Assembly (NCBI RefSeq): GCF_035917995.1 | Contig: NZ_CP109131.1 | Span: forward strand, 7,068,001-7,132,000 | Direction: 5' to 3' | DNA from: Streptosporangium sp. NBC_01755 | GTDB taxonomy: Bacteria > Actinomycetota > Actinomycetes > Streptosporangiales > Streptosporangiaceae | Length of the DNA stretch: 64,000 nucleotides | Shown here: positions 8,982-16,828 of the stretch, piece after piece | Position numbering within the stretch: position 1 is the first letter of the stretch | Layout of the letters: each line of letters starts with the position of its first letter | Notes under the pieces: model-generated | What the model saw: only the letters and a program-made list of their open reading frames with translations | Database searches by the model: none | Told to the model about the DNA's origin: nothing | Program-made: the position numbers and the translations under genes

Positions 8982-9258
8982 GAGGTGCCTCTTCGGCGTC
9001 GAGGTCGCGGGCGAGCAGCTCGGCGAGGGAGTCGAGCGCCTCGCCTGCCCCAGGCCCCTCCGCCTCCAGCGTGACCTCCGTGCCATGTTTCGCGCCCAGT
9101 GCCAGCACGGCGAGCATGCTGTTGGCGGGTACGGGCTTGCCCTCCCCGACGCGGATACGGACGGGCACTCCCTGCCTGGCCGCGGCCTGCACGAAGATCT
9201 TTGCGGGACGGGCGTGGAGGCCCGTGCTTGAGGCGACGACCACTGTCCTCTCCGGCAT
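8974..9258 (-). CDS. ptsH: HPr phosphocarrier protein
   Basis: A 94-residue HPr. The active His15 lies in STGLHARPAK and a regulatory-site-like Ser47 in NSMLAVLALGAKHGTEV. AAGGAG is placed 8 nt before the ATG, which decides this start over a longer open frame. It relays phosphate from Enzyme I to EIIA. It overlaps ptsI by 8 bp and follows the dehydrogenase gene after 175 bp, so it may have its own promoter. Confidence 0.95.
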   Translation of the reverse strand: MPERTVVVASSTGLHARPAKIFVQAAARQGVPVRIRVGEGKPVPANSMLAVLALGAKHGTEVTLEAEGPGAGEALDSLAELLARDLDAEEAPHG

Positions 9259-9433
9259 CTCCGGTTCTCCTTCTGCGCGTTCTGCGAGTGGTGTGAGTTT
9301 GCGCCGGCCTCCACCGGATCCGGCGGGAGGCCGGCGCACTCTGGTGTGGATCGGCGGATCTTCCGGCGGCTCCCCGGCATGACCTTTTGCTGCTGTCCGG
9401 CCCGAAGGCCGGTAGCTCCGGGGGCCGGGTCGG

Positions 9434-10465
9434 TCAGGGTTCGATGGTCACCTTGATGGCCTCGCCCCTGCTGACGATGTCGATCCCCTCCAGGACCTCC
9501 GCGAGCGGCAGCCGGTGCGTGATCAGGTCGGAGACCGGCACCGAGCCATCGGCGATCAGCCGCAGGGCCTGGGCGTTGTGCGCGGGGCTGGACCCGTTGG
9601 CACCGACGATGGTCAGTTCCCGGTAGTGGACCAGGTTGGAGTCGCACCGGATGATCGGGTTGTCCTTGGGCAGGCCTCCGAAGAAGCTGACCCGCCCCTG
9701 GCGGGCCGCCATCCGCAGCGCCTGCTCCTGGGCCGCTCCCGAGGCGGCGGCGGTGATGACGACGTCGGCGCCCCTGCCGTCGGTCAGCTTGAGCACCTGC
9801 TCGACGACGTCCTCGCCGTGCACCGACGCGTCCGGGTGGACCAGCCCGGCGGCCATCTCCAGCCGCTCGGCGTTGATGTCGACGAGGAAGACCCGCGCCG
9901 CGCCCCGCGACCGCGCCAGCCGCACGTGCAGGCAGCCGATCGGGCCGGACCCCATGATCACCACGTCGTCGCCCTCGCCCACCCGGGCCAGTTCCTGGCC
10001 GTTGAGCACGCAGGCCAGCGGCTCGGCCACCGAAGCCTCGGCGAAGCCGACCTCGTCGGGAATGCGGTTGACGCCGTTGACCGCCAGGATCTTGGCCGGG
10101 ATGACCATGTACTCGGCGAAGCCGCCGTCGTAGTGGTAGCCCATCGACTCCTGGTTCGGGCAGACGGTCATCCGGCCCCGGAGGCACTCCTCGCACGTCC
10201 CACAGGGAATCGCGGCGATCACCTGCACTCGGTCACCTGGGGCCCACTCGCCGGCGTCGACGGCGTCGACCACCTCGCCGGCGATCTCGTGGCCCATGAC
10301 CCTGGGGGGCTTGATGTGGTGGTGGCCGTACTTGGAGATCTTCGCGTCGGTACCGCAGGTCGAGCAGTTGCGCACGCGTATCTTGATCTCGCCTGGTCCG
10401 GCGGCGGGCTCCGGCGCATCCTCGACGCGGATGTCGCCGGGAGCGTAGAAACGGGCGACCTTCAC
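9434..10465 (-). CDS. Zinc-dependent MDR dehydrogenase (sugar-alcohol phosphate type)
   Basis: A 343-residue medium-chain dehydrogenase. Catalytic zinc ligands are Cys37 (CGTD) and His59-Glu60 (GHE). The structural zinc site is Cys88, Cys91, Cys94 and Cys102. The Rossmann motif is GSGPIG. The GTG start at 10465 overlaps the EIIA stop by 4 bp. Sitting directly behind EIIA in a hexitol-type PTS operon, it probably oxidises the phosphorylated sugar alcohol to a ketose phosphate, as GatD does in the galactitol pathway. The exact substrate is inference. Confidence 0.85.
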   Translation of the reverse strand: MKVARFYAPGDIRVEDAPEPAAGPGEIKIRVRNCSTCGTDAKISKYGHHHIKPPRVMGHEIAGEVVDAVDAGEWAPGDRVQVIAAIPCGTCEECLRGRMTVCPNQESMGYHYDGGFAEYMVIPAKILAVNGVNRIPDEVGFAEASVAEPLACVLNGQELARVGEGDDVVIMGSGPIGCLHVRLARSRGAARVFLVDINAERLEMAAGLVHPDASVHGEDVVEQVLKLTDGRGADVVITAAASGAAQEQALRMAARQGRVSFFGGLPKDNPIIRCDSNLVHYRELTIVGANGSSPAHNAQALRLIADGSVPVSDLITHRLPLAEVLEGIDIVSRGEAIKVTIEP

Positions 10466-10920
10466 TGTGCTTCGTCCTCTTCGTTGGGTTGCAGCAGCCG
10501 GACCACATCGGCGACCTCCGTCGCCTCGCGAAGGGCCTGGGCCTGCTCGGGATCCATCAGGATCTGGGCGAGTTCGGCGAGCAGCCGTACGTGGCCGTCG
10601 CCCTTGGCGGCGATACCGATGCACACCGTCACCTGGTCGCCGTCCCAGTCGACGCCGTCCGGGAAGCGAACGACGCTGATGGCGTCGTGCCGGACGGCGT
10701 CCTTGGCGGCCAGGGTGCCGTGCGGGATGGCGACCCCCTCACCGACGTAGGTGGAGATCGAGCGCTCCCGTTCGAGCATGGCGTTGATGTAGGGGCTCTC
10801 CACCGCGCCGACGGAGAGCAGGGCCTGCCCGCACTGGCGGATCGCGTCGTCGCGGCCGGTGGCCGAGGCCGCCAGCAGGATGGCGCGCGGGTCCAGCGGC
10901 AGCGGCGCTGTCTCAGGCAT
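10462..10920 (-). CDS. PTS EIIA component, mannitol/fructose type
   Basis: A 152-residue EIIA (PTS_EIIA_2). The phospho-His is His67 in GEGVAIPHGTL. It receives phosphate from HPr and passes it to EIIB. It overlaps EIIB upstream by 8 bp and the dehydrogenase downstream by 4 bp, so the components are stoichiometrically linked. It is a stand-alone domain, whereas E. coli MtlA carries it fused. Confidence 0.93.
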   Translation of the reverse strand: MPETAPLPLDPRAILLAASATGRDDAIRQCGQALLSVGAVESPYINAMLERERSISTYVGEGVAIPHGTLAAKDAVRHDAISVVRFPDGVDWDGDQVTVCIGIAAKGDGHVRLLAELAQILMDPEQAQALREATEVADVVRLLQPNEEDEAQ

Positions 10921-11221
10921 CGACGGTGCCGCCGTTCTTGATGGTGTTGACCAGCTTGGTCACCGCCGGGTCTCCGATGAAGACCTGGAAGGGGATCAGC
11001 ACCTTGCCGGGTGCGCCGGCCCTGGCCCGGTCCGCCAGGCCGACGTGGCAGACCACCACGTCGGCGTCGGCGGGGATCGAGTTGACCGGGGTGTGCTCCA
11101 CCTGGACGTTCTGGCTCTTCAACTGCTTGCGGAGCTGGCTGGCGAGCATGACGCTGCTGCCCATACCCGCGTCGCAGGCCACGATGATCTTGTGGATGTC
11201 CTTGCTCTCGATACTGGCCAT
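10913..11221 (-). CDS. PTS EIIB component, mannitol type
   Basis: A 102-residue EIIB. The phosphorylated Cys16 lies in the P-loop CDAGMGSS. The remainder folds as a small Rossmann-like domain (ADADVVVCHVGLADRA). It phosphorylates the sugar alcohol bound to EIIC. Only 3 bp separate it from EIIC, and it overlaps EIIA by 8 bp. Confidence 0.93.
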   Translation of the reverse strand: MASIESKDIHKIIVACDAGMGSSVMLASQLRKQLKSQNVQVEHTPVNSIPADADVVVCHVGLADRARAGAPGKVLIPFQVFIGDPAVTKLVNTIKNGGTVDA

Positions 11222-11224
11222 GCG

Positions 11225-12334
11225 TTAAGCCTCCTTGGCGGCGGGTGCGGTTTCGGATCCCGCAGCGGCTTCCTCGGCCCCGTCCCCGTTGCGCCGGCCG
11301 AAGCCGAGGAGCACCGAGGCCACGGCGAAGGAGACGGCGGTCGCGGCGAAGACGCCGGCGAGCACACCGAACCAGCCGCCCTTGGGCGTCACCGCGAGGT
11401 AGGCGAAGATGCTGCCGGGCGAGGCCGCGGACACCAGGCCGGCGCCGGTCATGATGAAGACCAGGATGCCGGTGGCGCCACCGGCGATGACCGCGAGGAT
11501 CAGACGGGGCTTCATGAGCACGTAGGGGAAGTAGATCTCGTGGATGCCGCCGAGGAAGTGGATGATGATCGCGGCGGGGGTGCTGGGACGGAGCAGGCGC
11601 GGGCCGAAGAACATGTAGGCCAGCAGCAGGCCGAGACCGGGGCCGGGGTTCGACTCCAGCATGAACAGGATCGACTGGCCGAACTGGGTCACCTCGTTGG
11701 CACCCAGCGGGGTCAGCACGCCGTGGTTGATGGCGTTGTTGAGGAACAGCACCTTGGCGGGCTCGATCAGGACCGAGGCCAGCGGCAGCAGGTTGGCGTC
11801 CACCAGCCAGCCGACCGCGTTACCGGCGGCGGTGGTGATCGTGGAGACGACGGGGCCGATGGCCCAGACGCCCACCAGGGCCGTGGCGCCGCCGACGATG
11901 CCGGCGGTGAAGTTGTCCACCAGCATCTCGAAGCCGGACTTGGTGCGGTCGGCGGTGAAGCTGTCAACGAGTTTCAGCAGGAACGCCGCGAGCGGTCCCA
12001 TGATCATCGCGCCGAGGAACATCGGGTTCTCGGCGCCGACGACAACGCCCATGGTGGCGACGGCGCCGACCACGGCGCCGCGCTGGCCGTGGACCATCCG
12101 ACCGCCGGTGTAGCCGATCAGGATGGGCAGCAGCGACGTGATCATCGGCCCGACCAGGGCGGCGAGGGTCTCGTTGGGCAACCAGCCGGTGGGGATGAAC
12201 AGGGCCGTGATCAGACCCCAGGCGATGAACGCGCCGATGTTCGGCATGATCATTCCGGCGAGATATCCGCCGAAACGCTGGATTTTCGCTTTTACCCCGG
12301 TTCCGGTGACGGTGGGGGTGTACTCGGTGCTCAT
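11225..12334 (-). CDS. mtlA: PTS mannitol-type EIIC permease
   Basis: A 369-residue integral membrane EIIC with about eight to ten hydrophobic segments. The family signature GGIHEIYFPY lies at 262-271, with conserved MIMPNIGAFIAWG near residue 28 and GAENPMFLGAMIMGP near 100. The C-terminus ends in an Ala/Glu tail with no fused EIIB or EIIA. It translocates and phosphorylates a hexitol, probably mannitol; related pentitol or hexitol substrates cannot be excluded. Confidence 0.93.
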   Translation of the reverse strand: MSTEYTPTVTGTGVKAKIQRFGGYLAGMIMPNIGAFIAWGLITALFIPTGWLPNETLAALVGPMITSLLPILIGYTGGRMVHGQRGAVVGAVATMGVVVGAENPMFLGAMIMGPLAAFLLKLVDSFTADRTKSGFEMLVDNFTAGIVGGATALVGVWAIGPVVSTITTAAGNAVGWLVDANLLPLASVLIEPAKVLFLNNAINHGVLTPLGANEVTQFGQSILFMLESNPGPGLGLLLAYMFFGPRLLRPSTPAAIIIHFLGGIHEIYFPYVLMKPRLILAVIAGGATGILVFIMTGAGLVSAASPGSIFAYLAVTPKGGWFGVLAGVFAATAVSFAVASVLLGFGRRNGDGAEEAAAGSETAPAAKEA

Positions 12335-12399
12335 ATGGTGTTGCTCCTTCCGGGGTGGCCGGCGGGGGAGCCGGCCAGGGGGGTGGATCCGCGTCGCTG

Positions 12400-13341
12400 T
12401 CAGCCCCCGGGCTGCAGCGGCAGGGTGGGATCGGCTCCGGTGACGCGAACGTCATCGCGCCGGATGTCGTGCGGGGAGGGCATTCGGCTGCCCGGCAGCC
12501 CGACCGCGGCGGTAGCCCAGGCCAGCGCCTCGACCAGTGCGCTCTCGCCCTGTGCGCCGCCGGCGAGGAACCCGGCGAGCATGGCGTCGCCGGCGCCGAC
12601 GGTGCTGCGCGGCTCGGCCACCGGGCATTGGCCGTACCAGACCTGGTCTCCCTGGAGGAGGATCGCGCCGTCGGATCCCAGGCTGGCCAGGACGGTTCCC
12701 GCGCCTCGGGCCCGCAGGTTCTCTGCGGCCTTGATGGCGTCGCCCAGCGATGAGAGAACCATCCCCGTCGCCTCGCTCAGCTCCTCCCGGTTGGGTTTGA
12801 TCAGGGAGGGAGCCTCGGCGAGCGCGTGGACGAGCGCGGGGCCGCTGGTGTCGACCGCGACGTTGATGCCTGCGCCCTTGAACCGTTCGCACAGGCGGGC
12901 GTAGACATCGATCGGCACCTCGGGCGGGAGGCTGCCGGAGGCGACCACCCAGTCCGCGGAGCTTGCCGCACTGAGCACGGCCTCGGCGATGGTGTCGAGG
13001 TCGGCCGCCGACAAGGCGCTGCCCGGCTCGTTGATCTTGGTGACCGTGCCGTCGGGCTCGGCCAGCGCGACGTTGGACCGGGTGGCCCCGGCGACCGGTA
13101 CGGTGATCATCTCGATGCCCTCGGCCGAGAGCAGGCTCACCAGCCGCCGTCCCTCGTCGCCCGCGAAGGGGACGACGGCGCAGGAGCGGACCTGGTTGGC
13201 CAGCAGCGCACGGGAGACGTTGACGCCCTTGCCGCCGGGGTCGAGGTGTGTGGCGGCGGCGCGGATGACGGCCCCGCGGGTAAGCGACCCGACCTCGATC
13301 GTACGATCCAGGCTGGGGTTGAGGGTCAGGGTGACGATCAT
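12400..13341 (-). CDS. 1-phosphofructokinase-family sugar kinase (PfkB)
   Basis: A 313-residue PfkB kinase. The first signature is PGGKGVNVSRAL (~36-47), then GSLPPEVPID, the KPNREEL ribokinase motif and the catalytic GAGDAMLAGFLAG with the base Asp. This is the FruK/LacC branch, which phosphorylates a ketose-1- or 6-phosphate to a bisphosphate. It overlaps the DeoR gene by 4 bp. If the nearby MDR enzyme yields a ketose-1-phosphate, this kinase would complete entry to glycolysis. Confidence 0.9.
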   Translation of the reverse strand: MIVTLTLNPSLDRTIEVGSLTRGAVIRAAATHLDPGGKGVNVSRALLANQVRSCAVVPFAGDEGRRLVSLLSAEGIEMITVPVAGATRSNVALAEPDGTVTKINEPGSALSAADLDTIAEAVLSAASSADWVVASGSLPPEVPIDVYARLCERFKGAGINVAVDTSGPALVHALAEAPSLIKPNREELSEATGMVLSSLGDAIKAAENLRARGAGTVLASLGSDGAILLQGDQVWYGQCPVAEPRSTVGAGDAMLAGFLAGGAQGESALVEALAWATAAVGLPGSRMPSPHDIRRDDVRVTGADPTLPLQPGG

Positions 13342-14099
13342 GCCCGGATCACCTCGGGCCCGGCCGCGGCCATCTCGGCCGCGACCTCGGTGTCAAGTCC
13401 CATGTCACTGATCACCACATCTATCTCCTGGACCGAGGCGAAGCGGGCCAGGTAGGTATTGGCGAACTTGGTGTGGTCGGCCAGCAGTACGCATCGCTGC
13501 GCCGCGTCGACCATCGCCCGCTTGATGGCGGCCTCGGCGGGGTCCGGTGTCGTCAGCCCCTTGGCCACCGAGCATCCGTTGGCCGCCATGAACGCCACGT
13601 CCACGTGCAGGTCGGAGAGGGGCCGCAGCGCCCAGTCGTCGACGGTGGCCAGGGTCCGCCCGCGCACCCGGCCACCCAGCATGATCACCGTCAGGTTGAC
13701 GCGGGTGGCCAGTACCGTCGCCAGCGGCGGGGAGTTCACGATCACGGTCAGCTCCCGGTCGGTCGGCATCGCCTGCACCAGCCTGCCGGTCGTCGAGCCG
13801 GCGTCGATGATGATCGCGCCGTCCTCGGGGAGCTCGGCGAGCGCCGCCTTGGCGATACGCTCCTTTTCCGAGATCATTACCTCGTCGCGGGCGGCAAGTT
13901 CAGGTTCGAACCCCAGCCGCTCGACCGAGATCGCACCGCCGTGCACGCGCCGCAGCATCCCCAAGCGCTCCAGCGCGGTCAGGTCGCGGCGGATGGTCTC
14001 GGTGGTGACGGCGAACTCCTCCGCGAGCGTTACCACGTCTACCCGTCCGACCGTACGCGCCCGGCGCAGGATCTCCTGTTGCCGCTCCTCGGCGTACAT
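13338..14099 (-). CDS. DeoR/GlpR-family transcriptional regulator
   Basis: A 253-residue DeoR regulator. The N-terminal HTH (~1-57) has the TTETIRRDLTALE recognition helix, and the DeoRC sugar-phosphate sensor follows with DAGSTTGRL and ADHTKF. It is the first gene of the PTS operon and overlaps the kinase by 4 bp, so it likely autoregulates the operon in response to a phosphorylated intermediate. Repeats of TGTTGWTTCA just upstream are probable operators. Confidence 0.93.
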   Translation of the reverse strand: MYAEERQQEILRRARTVGRVDVVTLAEEFAVTTETIRRDLTALERLGMLRRVHGGAISVERLGFEPELAARDEVMISEKERIAKAALAELPEDGAIIIDAGSTTGRLVQAMPTDRELTVIVNSPPLATVLATRVNLTVIMLGGRVRGRTLATVDDWALRPLSDLHVDVAFMAANGCSVAKGLTTPDPAEAAIKRAMVDAAQRCVLLADHTKFANTYLARFASVQEIDVVISDMGLDTEVAAEMAAAGPEVIRA

Positions 14100-14101
14100 G
14101 C

Positions 14102-14163
14102 TGTTGATTCACCGCCGTTTCCATGTTGTTTCAGCTTTATTTACACCCGAATCTGTTGGAACG
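14102..14163. promoter_or_regulatory. Direct-repeat operator candidates for the DeoR regulator
   Basis: TGTTGATTCA (14102-14111) and TGTTGTTTCA (14124-14133) are 22 bp apart, about two helical turns. A weaker third copy is TGTTGGAACG (14154-14163). They sit directly upstream of deoR in an AT-rich promoter-like segment. DeoR proteins commonly use such repeated sites. Confidence 0.5.
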
Positions 14164-14202
14164 TCAATGGGTGACTTCTAGCTAAGCCAGGTAAAACATG
14201 AA

Positions 14203-14228
14203 AAACCCCAGGTATGTACCTGGGGTTT
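14203..14228 (-). terminator. Rho-independent terminator
   Basis: Perfect 12-bp stem AAACCCCAGGTA / TACCTGGGGTTT with a 2-nt spacer, so an effective loop of four or more. On the minus strand it is followed by a T-rich run (TTTTTCATGTTTT), marking it as the terminator for the PemK-like gene. Confidence 0.7.
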
Positions 14229-14300
14229 GGGACTGTATGTGGATTGTGAGGAGAGTGTGGCCGCAGGCCGCCGAAAATTTGGATCGCGTTGGAAACGGTG

Positions 14301-14361
14301 TCCCTCGGCCGGAGATCCCTCGGTTGGAGATCCCCTCGGCCGGAGATCCCTCGGCGGGAAA
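14301..14361. repeat. Four tandem ~15-bp repeats
   Basis: Units close to TCCCTCGGCCGGAGA at 14301, 14316, 14331 (16 bp) and 14347, noncoding, in the 3' region of the PemK-like gene. Confidence 0.7.
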
Positions 14362-14418
14362 CGGGATGCTGTCGGACGCTTCCGGGGCACTGGGAAGGGA
14401 TCGTGGGTGGGCCCGCGG

Positions 14419-14482
14419 CCTTCGGTGTGCTCGGCCTTCGGTGTGCTTGGTCCTCAGTGCGTTCGGTCCTCGGCGCGCTTGG
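14419..14482. repeat. Four tandem 16-bp repeats
   Basis: Units CCTTCGGTGTGCTCGG, CCTTCGGTGTGCTTGG, TCCTCAGTGCGTTCGG and TCCTCGGCGCGCTTGG follow each other exactly and end just before the stop codon of the minus-strand gene at 14495. The stretch from 14229 to 14494 holds no gene. Confidence 0.7.
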
Positions 14483-14494
14483 TCCTCAGGGTCC

Positions 14495-14938
14495 TCAGCC
14501 GTCGGCGGCCCAGCCGTGGGTGCGCTTGAGTACGACGGCCACGCGGGCGAAGCGCTCGGCGTCGAGGATGGAGCCCTCGCGCCGGATGTCGTCCTCATCG
14601 AGGGCGAAGATCCGGTCCAGGCGCAGGTAGGAGACGCGGTTCTCCCGGTCCCAGCGGCCGGGGCCGAGCTCCAGCCAGTCGCTCGGGTCGCCGTTGCCGC
14701 CCCGGCTGGAGAGCATCAGCGCGAGCAGCTTGCGCCCGTGGCGGCCGACGACCAGCAGTGGCCGGTCCTTGCCACGGTTCGGATCCTCCTCGTAGGGGAC
14801 CCAGGCCCAGACGATCTCGCCGGGGTCGGCGAGCCCGTCGAGGTCGGGGGAGTAGTCCAGGGTCGCCGCCCGGTCGACACGGTAGACCTCGCTGACCGCG
14901 CCTCGAGCCGGCCGGGGGTCCTCGCCAAGATCACGCAC
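14495..14938 (-). CDS. PemK/MazF-like family protein
   Basis: A 147-residue protein. From about residue 38 it shows the PemK-like start GEIVWAWVPYEEDP, then [22 protein letters not shown], the beta-barrel pattern of MazF-type endoribonucleases. The N-terminal ~35 residues are an extension. No antitoxin gene lies next to it on either side, so it may be a solitary, non-toxic member, which is common in actinomycetes. It is read from an ATG at 14938 toward a terminator at 14203-14228. Confidence 0.75.
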   Translation of the reverse strand: MRDLGEDPRPARGAVSEVYRVDRAATLDYSPDLDGLADPGEIVWAWVPYEEDPNRGKDRPLLVVGRHGRKLLALMLSSRGGNGDPSDWLELGPGRWDRENRVSYLRLDRIFALDEDDIRREGSILDAERFARVAVVLKRTHGWAADG

Positions 14939-15078
14939 AGGTGCAGCCTATTGCAGGCAGGCGGCATTCTTCAAAGGGAGGCGGGCCCCGCGGGCGGGCA
15001 GGCGGGCGCCGCCCGCTGGCCGGACGCCAGCCGGGCGGCGGTCGGTCCGGAGCATCCGGACTCGGTTCGGAGTGCGGC

Positions 15079-15276
15079 TCAGCCGCCGCTCTTGCGGCGG
15101 AAGGAGCGCTTGGCCGCAGCCGGGCCGTGAGCACCGTGGATCTTGGAGGCGTTCTTCCCCTTGCCTCCGGCGCTCGCGTCCGCCTGGGCGAGCTTCTTGC
15201 GCTCCAGGGCCTCGCGGAACTTGCGCTTCAGTTCGTCGTCGGAACTCTCGGGCTCCTCCGGCGTGACGTCAGACAT
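15079..15276 (-). CDS. DUF5302 small basic protein
   Basis: A 65-residue protein with an acidic head ([15 protein letters not shown]), a charged helix ([13 protein letters not shown]) and a basic Gly/Lys tail containing [10 protein letters not shown] and RSFRRKSG, the pattern of DUF5302 proteins of actinomycetes. AGGAGG precedes the ATG by 5 nt. Function unknown. Confidence 0.85.
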   Translation of the reverse strand: MSDVTPEEPESSDDELKRKFREALERKKLAQADASAGGKGKNASKIHGAHGPAAAKRSFRRKSGG

Positions 15277-15432
15277 GCAGACCTCCTGATCTGGGCGGAC
15301 GGTCCCACCCCGGCCAACCGGACCATCATCCTCTCATGTTTCGAACATGGGTCCGGCTTGCTGGAACGCGTCACGGGCCTGACCGCGGAGCCGGTCGCCG
15401 GCAGCGGCCGGGACGAGCAGGGCGGGGGGACC

Positions 15433-15615
15433 CTAGTTCAGATCCATGGCCATCAGCAGCAGTAGTCCGGCGAGGTGGCCGACGACCACGAAGACGATCA
15501 CGAAGATGAAGACGAACTTCGCCGGGCCGTGCTCGAAGTGCTGGCCCTCCTTGAGTGCGGGGCGCTCCGCCTGGCGCTCGGCGATCCGTTCCTCGATCGA
15601 CTTGCTGTGAAACAT
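15433..15615 (-). CDS. Small single-pass membrane protein
   Basis: A 60-residue protein. The amphipathic charged N-terminus (KSIEERIAERQAERPALKEG) is followed by one membrane helix (FVFIFVIVFVVVGHLAGLLLLMAM). It is divergent from the MarR/OhrR gene with 79 bp between starts, and the shared spacer holds inverted repeats. It is therefore plausibly controlled by that regulator. The family is not recognised. Confidence 0.7.
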   Translation of the reverse strand: MFHSKSIEERIAERQAERPALKEGQHFEHGPAKFVFIFVIVFVVVGHLAGLLLLMAMDLN

Positions 15616-15649
15616 GGGGATCCTTTGCTCACCAATGCTTGGGGCGATA

Positions 15650-15676
15650 ATAGTTTGTGTAGTAACTATCGTACTA
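15650..15676. promoter_or_regulatory. Overlapping inverted repeats, likely MarR/OhrR operator
   Basis: ATAGTT-N8-AACTAT (15650-15669) overlaps TAGTA-N7-TACTA (15660-15676). It is an AT-rich dyad between two divergent starts, the typical place for a MarR-family operator. Confidence 0.6.
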
Positions 15677-15694
15677 TGTCGGGTGGAGGTACGT

Positions 15695-16141
15695 GTGAGT
15701 GACATGCCCGATCCCCTAAGTCTGGAGAGCCAGGTGTGCTTCGCCCTGGCGGTCGCCTCGCGCAACGTCATCGGGGTCTACCGGCCACTGCTGGAGCCGA
15801 TGGGGCTGACCCACCCCCAGTATCTGGTCATGCTCGCCCTCTGGGAGCAGGCGCCGCTGTCGGTCAAGGAGCTGAGCAAGCTACTGAGACTCGACCCCGG
15901 TACGCTGTCCCCGCTGCTGAAGCGTCTCGAGGCCGTTGGCTACATCCGGAGGCAGCGTGACGGCCAGGACCAGCGTGTCCTGGCAGTCTCGCTCACGCCG
16001 GAGGGCCGAAGGCTACGGGACGAGGCGGAGAAGGTTCCGCCGGCGATCGTCAGGCGTCTGGGAATGAACCTGGAGGAGCTCCGGGAGCTCCACCGGTCGC
16101 TGAACCGGGTGATCGCCGCGGCGGACGGCGCGCATCACTGA
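15695..16141 (+). CDS. OhrR-like MarR-family regulator
   Basis: A 148-residue winged-helix regulator. LESQVCFALAVASR near the N-terminus carries the cysteine that senses organic peroxides in OhrR, followed by YRPLLEPMGLTHPQYLVMLALWE and the wing (QRDGQDQRVLAVSLTPEGRRL). The GTG at 15695 is chosen because GGAGG lies 5 nt upstream; an ATG nine nucleotides later is possible. No Ohr peroxiredoxin gene is adjacent, so its targets may be itself and the small membrane gene next door. Confidence 0.85.
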   Translation: MSDMPDPLSLESQVCFALAVASRNVIGVYRPLLEPMGLTHPQYLVMLALWEQAPLSVKELSKLLRLDPGTLSPLLKRLEAVGYIRRQRDGQDQRVLAVSLTPEGRRLRDEAEKVPPAIVRRLGMNLEELRELHRSLNRVIAAADGAHH

Positions 16142-16163
16142 TTCACGTGGAGAGGAAAGGCTC

Positions 16164-16391
16164 ATGGCTGGAAGCCACGGAGGAAGCCCCAAGTCTTGGC
16201 TTGCGGTGATCATCATTCTGCTGGGGTTCACCGTGGGAGGCGTGGCCCTGTGCCTCGGCCCCAACTGGATGTTCTTCTGGATCGGGGCCGGGATCATCGC
16301 GGTCGGCGGTGTGGTCGCCCTGGCGGTCGACATCTTCTCGGATGTCATCACCGACGCCCCTCGGGTGCCGCTGAACAACGGCAGCAGCTGA
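16164..16391 (+). CDS. HGxxPAAW-type small membrane protein
   Basis: A 75-residue protein. It begins with HGGSPKSW, the HGxxPxxW signature of a small actinobacterial membrane family, followed by two hydrophobic helices (WLAVIIILLGFTVGGVALCL and MFFWIGAGIIAVGGVVALAV). It lies 22 bp after the OhrR-like gene and is probably co-transcribed. Function unknown. Confidence 0.8.
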   Translation: MAGSHGGSPKSWLAVIIILLGFTVGGVALCLGPNWMFFWIGAGIIAVGGVVALAVDIFSDVITDAPRVPLNNGSS

Positions 16392-16736
16392 TCAGGCCTT
16401 CTGCAACGCCTCCTCGACGGAGGTGAAGACCTCGAAGGAGGGTCGCAGGCCGGTGATGGCGAGAATGCGCTCCAGGGTGCCGTGCACGCCGACGAGTGCC
16501 AGGCGGACACCCAGGACGCGGCTTCGCTGGAGCGCCAGGATCAGCTCTGCGACCCCGGTGGAGTCACAGAAGGTGAGCCCTGTGACATCGGCCACGATCA
16601 TGGAAGGTGCTTCGACCTCCCACGCCTTCTCCATCTCCAGGCGGAAGGCGGAGGCGTGCCGGTAGTCGAGCTCTCCGAGCACCCGGACGACGAACACCTT
16701 CCCGAGCAGGCTCGATGAGGTCGTGAAGAAGGTCAT
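16392..16736 (-). CDS. STAS-domain anti-sigma factor antagonist
   Basis: A 114-residue single STAS domain. LGELDYRHAS is followed by TFCDSTGVAEL with the phosphorylatable Ser59, as in SpoIIAA/RsbV. Such proteins bind an anti-sigma kinase when unphosphorylated. AAAGGAG 7 nt before the ATG at 16736 fixes the start. No anti-sigma kinase or sigma gene is adjacent. It is convergent with the HGxxPAAW gene, ending at the next base. Confidence 0.88.
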   Translation of the reverse strand: MTFFTTSSSLLGKVFVVRVLGELDYRHASAFRLEMEKAWEVEAPSMIVADVTGLTFCDSTGVAELILALQRSRVLGVRLALVGVHGTLERILAITGLRPSFEVFTSVEEALQKA

Positions 16737-16828
16737 GCTTGGCTCCTTTGCCCGCGGGTGGCAGGGCGGGCTGTCCTTTTTCCTACCAGTTCCGGGGCCA
16801 CCGTGCTCCCGCCGGGCCTCAAACGACC

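Noticed and set aside
10859-12904. Plus-strand open frame of 681 codons across the PTS genes
   Set aside because: Antisense to intact EIIA, EIIB, EIIC and kinase genes with characteristic active-site motifs; long antisense frames are expected at this GC content.
14495-14938. Type II toxin-antitoxin module around the PemK-like gene
   Set aside because: No small antitoxin frame with a plausible ribosome-binding site lies upstream or downstream, so only a solitary PemK-like protein is called.
15341-15356. Possible LexA/SOS box TCGAAC-N4-GTCCGG upstream of the DUF5302 gene
   Set aside because: Only the left half matches the actinobacterial consensus; the right half has two mismatches of six, which is not enough.
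15290-15432. Plus-strand reading [23 protein letters not shown]
   Set aside because: Looks protein-like but overlaps the leader of the DUF5302 gene and no family could be assigned.
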